DNA of 17,750 bases from Butyrivibrio sp. (GTDB taxonomy: Bacteria; Bacillota; Clostridia; Lachnospirales; Lachnospiraceae). Below the pieces are notes generated by a model. The model had not been told where the DNA came from and ran no database searches. It saw nothing but the letters and a program-made list of their open reading frames with translations. The stretch lies in contig NZ_SVFW01000067.1 in assembly GCF_015056685.1 (NCBI RefSeq), forward strand, positions 1 to 17,750. Reading direction: 5' to 3'. Of the stretch, positions 14,473-17,750 are shown in pieces. The translations under genes and the position numbers were made by a program. Position 1 is the stretch's first letter. The number at the start of each line of letters is the position of its first letter.

Positions 14473-14700
14473 ATGAGTAAAGATAGGAAAAAGCAAAGAG
14501 CTAACAGAAAAAAATATGGAGAAAGACGAGCCTTGAACTGTGCAAGGTTTACTGACAGGGACTTAAATCCCATTCCTATGGGGGACATTAAGCCACAGAA
14601 CTGTAAGACTCCGTGTCCATACGGAGTTGGGAAAACATTCTGCTTTCCCTGCATGGGAAAGATTATGGACGAACATAAAAACTTAAGAAAGGCGGCATGA
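14473..14700 (+). CDS. Small basic cysteine-rich protein, probable zinc binder
   Basis: A 75-residue protein with a very basic N-terminus (SKDRKKQRANRKKYGERR) and five cysteines at residues 23, 44, 48, 57 and 60. C44-x3-C48 and C57-x2-C60 form a plausible four-cysteine zinc site around PYGVGKTF. I do not recognise a named family. The basic tail plus metal knuckle suggests nucleic-acid or protein binding. GGGAG at 14462-14466 precedes ATG 14473. Its TGA is separated by a single base from the next ATG, so it belongs to the conjugation operon. It could act in DNA processing or in regulation of transfer, which is inference from position only. Confidence 0.78.
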   Translation: MSKDRKKQRANRKKYGERRALNCARFTDRDLNPIPMGDIKPQNCKTPCPYGVGKTFCFPCMGKIMDEHKNLRKAA

Positions 14701-14701
14701 A

Positions 14702-15145
14702 ATGAAGGATTTAGATATCAGGATTAACCTTGATCCTGTAAATGACAAAATACTGAACTTTCCGGTCAGAAATAACCCTGGTGATGGGAAGAACATTAAG
14801 AATCAGAAGGCAGTTGTGATAGGCACAAACGGAACCTACAGAACAGTCGATGTAGATGAGATGGACAGGATCATGACAGCACTCGGAGATAATGGCATTG
14901 CTAAGAGCCTATCTGAGAATTATGTAATGCTGTTTTCTGCAGAAAGCATCATCAATGCAGAGTTTACAAGATATCTTGTGGGGAGCGTACTTGTCATGAA
15001 AATCGGTGATGATTCCAGAATAAAGAATCTCACAGATTTTGACATCGACATGATGCGCACGTTCTTTGAGACAGATCTTGTTACGCTGACATATGGAAAA
15101 GAAAAATTCGATGCATATCCTCTTGAATATGAGGATGTTGCATGA
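14702..15145 (+). CDS. Unknown protein of the conjugation operon
   Basis: A 147-residue soluble protein of mixed alpha/beta appearance that I do not recognise. It has a polar N-terminal stretch, a strand VVIGTNGTYRTVDVDEMDR, a segment YVMLFSAESIINAEFTRYLV, and an acidic end (FDAYPLEYEDVA). There are no membrane helices, cysteines or signal peptide. It starts one base after the Cys-rich gene (AAAGG at 14688-14692 as binding site) and ends 11 bases before the preferred start of the PcfB gene, so it is clearly part of the same operon. Its place between small accessory genes and PcfB suggests an element-specific accessory role, but nothing in the sequence states a function. Confidence 0.75.
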   Translation: MKDLDIRINLDPVNDKILNFPVRNNPGDGKNIKNQKAVVIGTNGTYRTVDVDEMDRIMTALGDNGIAKSLSENYVMLFSAESIINAEFTRYLVGSVLVMKIGDDSRIKNLTDFDIDMMRTFFETDLVTLTYGKEKFDAYPLEYEDVA

Positions 15146-15156
15146 GGTAAGTGCCT

Positions 15157-15630
15157 ATGAATGAAGAAATATCTAAGGAAACTGTCCATTTTGCAGCAAA
15201 TACTGGAAAAGTCACTGGGCGTGTCCTTTGGAAATGTTTAAGGGCATATTTACGACACCGTCAAAATAAGAAACTGACAGCCGGCAAGGGCAAGCAAACT
15301 GTAAAGCAGCTTATTAAGCAGGGACAGGGTGCTTCCAGCATGGAAGTAAGCGGAGAGAGCATCCGGACTTTTAAGAGAATAGCTAATAAGTATGGAGTGG
15401 ATTTTGCCATTGTAAAAGACAAAACGGCAGATCCGCCACGCTTTACATGCTTTTTTAAGGCGAAGGACATGGATGCAATTACCGCAGTGGTAAAGGAATA
15501 CTCTGCTAAAGTAGTGAAACTTCAGGGAAAGCCAAAGCCCAGTCTTCTTAAGGAACTTAAGAAACTGAAGGATGAGATTGCGAAGGCTCCTCGCAAGGTG
15601 AAAGAGAAGTTTAAGGAGAACGTCAGATGA
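15157..15630 (+). CDS. pcfB: PcfB family protein (DUF3801), conjugation accessory factor
   Basis: A 157-residue protein of the PcfB/DUF3801 family, which lies directly before the coupling-protein gene in Gram-positive conjugative elements. Typical features are an N-terminal helix (ISKETVHFAANTGKVTG), KKLTAGKGKQTVKQLIKQGQ, a core IRTFKRIANKYGVDFAIV, and CFFKAKDMDAITAVVKEYS, with a basic helical tail. In pCF10-type systems PcfB is needed with PcfC for substrate recruitment. The start is taken at ATG 15157 because GAGGT at 15144-15148 is eight bases upstream; GTG at 15151 is too close. Its stop overlaps the ATG of the VirD4 gene (ATGA at 15627-15630), so the two products are made in step. Confidence 0.88.
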   Translation: MNEEISKETVHFAANTGKVTGRVLWKCLRAYLRHRQNKKLTAGKGKQTVKQLIKQGQGASSMEVSGESIRTFKRIANKYGVDFAIVKDKTADPPRFTCFFKAKDMDAITAVVKEYSAKVVKLQGKPKPSLLKELKKLKDEIAKAPRKVKEKFKENVR

Positions 15631-17390
15631 ACAAAAAGACAAAGAAACTGATTATCCTAAACATCCCCTATGTACTTGTGGGGCTTTTTTGTACCAATCT
15701 TGGAGAAGCATGGCGAATAGCCTGGGGCAGCAACATGTCAGAAAAGGTCCAGGGGCTTGTGTTGTATGGGGGATTTTCAAAAGCATTTGCGAATATTCTT
15801 CCAAGCCTTCATCCCTTTGACTTGATGGTGGGTATAGCCTGCGGACTTGCCCTTAGACTTGCAGTTTATATCAAAGGTAAAAACGCCAAATCCTTTCGTT
15901 ACAACAGAGAATACGGTTCGGCGAGATGGGGGAAACATGAGGACATAGAGCCTTATGAGGATCCTGTTTTCAAGAATAATGTTATCCTGTCGCAGACGGA
16001 GAAGCTTACAATGAACTCAAGACCGAAGGTTCCCAAGTACGCAAGGAACAAAAACGTGCTGATTGTCGGTGGCTCCGGTTCCGGTAAAACAAGATTCTGG
16101 ATCAAGCCAAATCTTTTGCAGCTACACAGTAGTTATGTTTTAACCGATCCAAAGGGAACCCTCATTGGAGAAGTTGGTAACGTGTTTGTGCAGGCAGGCT
16201 ACAAGATCAAGGTATTCAACACCATTAATTTTGCAAAGAGCATGCATTTTAATCCGTTCAACTACATCCACTCGGAAAAGGACATCCTAAAGCTTGTGAC
16301 TACGCTCATGGCTAATACCAAGGGCGAAGGCACTCCCGGAGATCCTTTCTGGGAGAAAGCTGAAAAGCTGCTTTATACAGCGCTGATCGGTCTGATCTAT
16401 TATGAGGCTCCTGAGGAAGAAAAGAACTTCAACACATTGGTTGAGTTTATTAATTCCATGGAGATCAGGGAAGATGATGAGTCATTTAAGAACGCAGTGG
16501 ATATCCTGTTTGAGAGGCTTGAAAAGAAGAATCCGAATCACTTTGCGGTAAGGCAGTATGCAAAATATCGCCTTGCTGCCGGCAAGACAGCCAAAAGTAT
16601 TCTGGTCAGCTGCGGTGCGAGACTTGCACCTTTTGACATTGAGCAGCTTCGTGAGATTATGAGCTATGATGAGCTGGAGCTTGATAAGATAGGAGACAGG
16701 AAGACAATTCTTTTCCTTATCATGTCTGATACGGACAGTACTTTTAACTTCCTTATCAGTATCATCTATACGCAGCTTTTCAATCTGCTCTGTGAAAAGG
16801 CAGATGATGTATACAACGGACGGCTGCCTGTGCATGTGAGGTGCCTTATCGACGAGGCAGCCAATATCGGACAGATCCCGAACCTGGAAAAGCTCATGGC
16901 AACAATCCGAAGTCGAGAGATCTCAGCAGCGCTGGTTCTTCAGGCAAAGTCACAGCTCAAGGCAATTTACAAGGATAATGCTGAGACCATCATAGGTAAC
17001 TGTGATTCCCAGATCTTCCTTGGCGGCTCAGAGCAGACAACACTTAAAGACCTCAATACCATGCTTGGCAAAGAGACCATCGACATGTATAACACCGGTG
17101 AGTCCAGGGGAACATCCCAGAGCTACAACATGAACTATCAGAAGCTCGGTCATGATCTTATGAGTATTGACGAGCTGCAGGTAATGGATGGCGGCAAATG
17201 CATCGTGCAGGTGCGTGGCGTAAGACCATTTCTGTCGGATAAATATGATCTGACACAGCATCCCAATTATAAGTACACTGCGGATGCAGACAAAAAGAAC
17301 TGGTTCGATGTGGGTAAATACTTAAACCACAAGCTGGACCTCAAGCCCGATGATGAGTACGAAGTCATCGAGGAAACAGTAGAAGATTAA
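15627..17390 (+). CDS. virD4: VirD4/TraG-type conjugative coupling protein
   Basis: A 587-residue type IV coupling protein (VirD4/TraG/PcfC family) of normal length. Two N-terminal membrane helices lie near residues 7-27 and 55-80. The ATPase domain has Walker A GGSGSGKT at 148-155, the following strand SSYVLTDPKGTLIGE, and Walker B CLIDEA with D409 and E410. The later FLGGSEQTTLKDLNTMLG segment is typical of the family. The protein sits at the inner side of the membrane and hands the relaxase-DNA complex to the secretion channel. It overlaps pcfB by four bases and is followed by a Maff2-type gene after a 217-base structured spacer, the gene order of Tn1549/CTn-like elements. The C-terminal 35 residues are acidic and probably contact substrates or channel proteins. 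Confidence 0.95.
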   Translation: MNKKTKKLIILNIPYVLVGLFCTNLGEAWRIAWGSNMSEKVQGLVLYGGFSKAFANILPSLHPFDLMVGIACGLALRLAVYIKGKNAKSFRYNREYGSARWGKHEDIEPYEDPVFKNNVILSQTEKLTMNSRPKVPKYARNKNVLIVGGSGSGKTRFWIKPNLLQLHSSYVLTDPKGTLIGEVGNVFVQAGYKIKVFNTINFAKSMHFNPFNYIHSEKDILKLVTTLMANTKGEGTPGDPFWEKAEKLLYTALIGLIYYEAPEEEKNFNTLVEFINSMEIREDDESFKNAVDILFERLEKKNPNHFAVRQYAKYRLAAGKTAKSILVSCGARLAPFDIEQLREIMSYDELELDKIGDRKTILFLIMSDTDSTFNFLISIIYTQLFNLLCEKADDVYNGRLPVHVRCLIDEAANIGQIPNLEKLMATIRSREISAALVLQAKSQLKAIYKDNAETIIGNCDSQIFLGGSEQTTLKDLNTMLGKETIDMYNTGESRGTSQSYNMNYQKLGHDLMSIDELQVMDGGKCIVQVRGVRPFLSDKYDLTQHPNYKYTADADKKNWFDVGKYLNHKLDLKPDDEYEVIEETVED

Positions 17391-17436
17391 GGCTCTTTCC
17401 TGTGTCGATAAAGGGCATGGGAACAAGAGTCTTTTT
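17391..17436 (+). terminator. Possible terminator after the coupling-protein gene
   Basis: GGCTCTT at 17391-17397 pairs with AAGAGTC at 17425-17431 (one G-U), with a further CC/GG pairing inside, and five T residues follow at 17432-17436. The stem is short for a 27-base loop, so it may act as a partial terminator that lowers expression of the genes beyond it. Confidence 0.5.
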
Positions 17437-17443
17437 CTTATAT

Positions 17444-17480
17444 ATACGGCCGTATTCCTGAAGGCTAGTCGACGAGCCTT
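17444..17480. promoter_or_regulatory. 12-bp perfect palindrome plus stem-loop in the VirD4-Maff2 spacer
   Basis: ATACGGCCGTAT at 17444-17455 is a perfect 12-base palindrome. It is followed by AAGGCT at 17461-17466 facing AGCCTT at 17475-17480, whose loop contains the palindrome GTCGAC. No T run follows. These could be an operator, an RNA processing site or part of a structured leader for the Maff2 transcript. Confidence 0.45.
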
Positions 17481-17554
17481 TGGGGCAAGCAACTATCAAC
17501 CGGCATCACAAAAAGGAGTGGTGTCGCTAACCAACAAAAATTATTGGAAGGAGG

Positions 17555-17632
17555 ATGCCAAAAGCGCGGAGAAATAAAGAAACTCTGCGTTTTTGGTTTT
17601 CAAAGTTATGGCATTTTTTCAGAGCGCAGTAG
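17555..17632 (+). CDS. Small basic ORF overlapping the Maff2 start (possible leader peptide)
   Basis: A 25-codon frame begins at ATG 17555 right after a very strong GGAAGGAGG at 17546-17554 and ends at TAG 17630-17632, 25 bases inside the Maff2 gene. The product would be MPKARRNKETLRFWFSKLWH plus five residues, basic and aromatic. The Maff2 ATG at 17608 has no ribosome binding site of its own, so translation of this frame may deliver ribosomes to Maff2. A stem of AAAAGCGCGGAG (17560-17571) with CTCTGCGTTTTT (17583-17594) lies within it. The spacing of the GGAGG to ATG is very short, so its translation is uncertain. Confidence 0.4.
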   Translation: MPKARRNKETLRFWFSKLWHFFRAQ

Positions 17633-17750
17633 GTTCACTGCAGACAATCGTTATCGCACTCGGAGCTGGTCTTGGCATCTGGGGAGCAATCAACCTTCTT
17701 GAAGGTTATGGAAATGACAACCCCGGGGCTAAGTCCCAGGGAATGAAGCA
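17608..17750 (+). CDS. Maff2-family membrane protein, start only (partial)
   Basis: The first 47 codons of a Maff2-family protein, a small pilin-like membrane protein found directly after the coupling protein in Tn1549/CTn-type conjugative elements. The hydrophobic segment LQTIVIALGAGLGIWGAINL and the following EGYGNDNPGAKSQGMKQ stretch are characteristic. It runs off the end of the window. ATG 17608 is the likely start from the family pattern (MAFFQSAVGS), but it lacks a Shine-Dalgarno sequence (TTTTCAAAGTT upstream); an in-frame stop lies at 17575-17577, and TTG 17593 is the only longer option. Translation is probably coupled to the small ORF at 17555. The family is thought to contribute to the type IV secretion channel or pilus. 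Confidence 0.9.
   Translation, partial: MAFFQSAVGSLQTIVIALGAGLGIWGAINLLEGYGNDNPGAKSQGMK

Overview
The window looks like Lachnospiraceae (Clostridia) DNA, close in style to Butyrivibrio, Pseudobutyrivibrio or Roseburia. The grounds are moderate AT richness, strong AAGGAGG-type ribosome binding sites, ATGA-coupled operons, LytTR regulators, a BlaI/M56 pair, a PadR/membrane-protein pair, and a Tn1549/CTn-type conjugation module. The genus assignment is inference. All genes lie on the + strand, and no rRNA, tRNA, integrase, transposase or CRISPR array is visible.

Region 1 (about 1-6809) is a LytTR-controlled cluster. It holds the end of an unidentified gene (1-201), a LytTR DNA-binding protein without a receiver (381-755), a large protein with a duplicated unknown domain (782-2557), a LytTR response regulator with an AgrC-like kinase (2718-4917), a small protein with a FliD C-terminal-like segment (5030-5791) and a calcium-binding EF-hand-type protein (5829-6809). 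The three structural proteins lack recognisable signal peptides, and two share a similar N-terminus. Direct repeats of TTCATTAC type spaced 21 bp lie upstream of the transcription units and look like LytTR operators. The simplest reading is a density-sensing circuit that controls unusual surface or flagellum-associated proteins.

Region 2 (about 6820-12872) is a run of small regulator plus membrane-protein units. These are a BlaI-type repressor with an M56 receptor whose beta-lactam-binding sensor is replaced by other domains (6960-9856), an XRE regulator with membrane helices (9977-10735), a TfoX/Sxy-like gene broken by one in-frame stop (10774-11076), and a PadR regulator with a SEDS (FtsW/RodA-like) protein carrying a permease-prefix domain (11197-12872). 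Each regulator has its own palindromic operator candidate.

Region 3 (about 12873-17750) is the start of a conjugation operon of an integrative element. It has a helically phased GTCAC repeat array upstream of a promoter, a structured leader, a DUF5688-like gene, a Cys-rich small protein, an unknown gene, PcfB (DUF3801), the VirD4/TraG coupling ATPase, and the first 47 codons of a Maff2-family pilin-like protein. A hairpin-rich spacer precedes Maff2 and contains a small ORF that overlaps its start. Whether regions 1 and 2 are cargo of the same element cannot be decided from this window.
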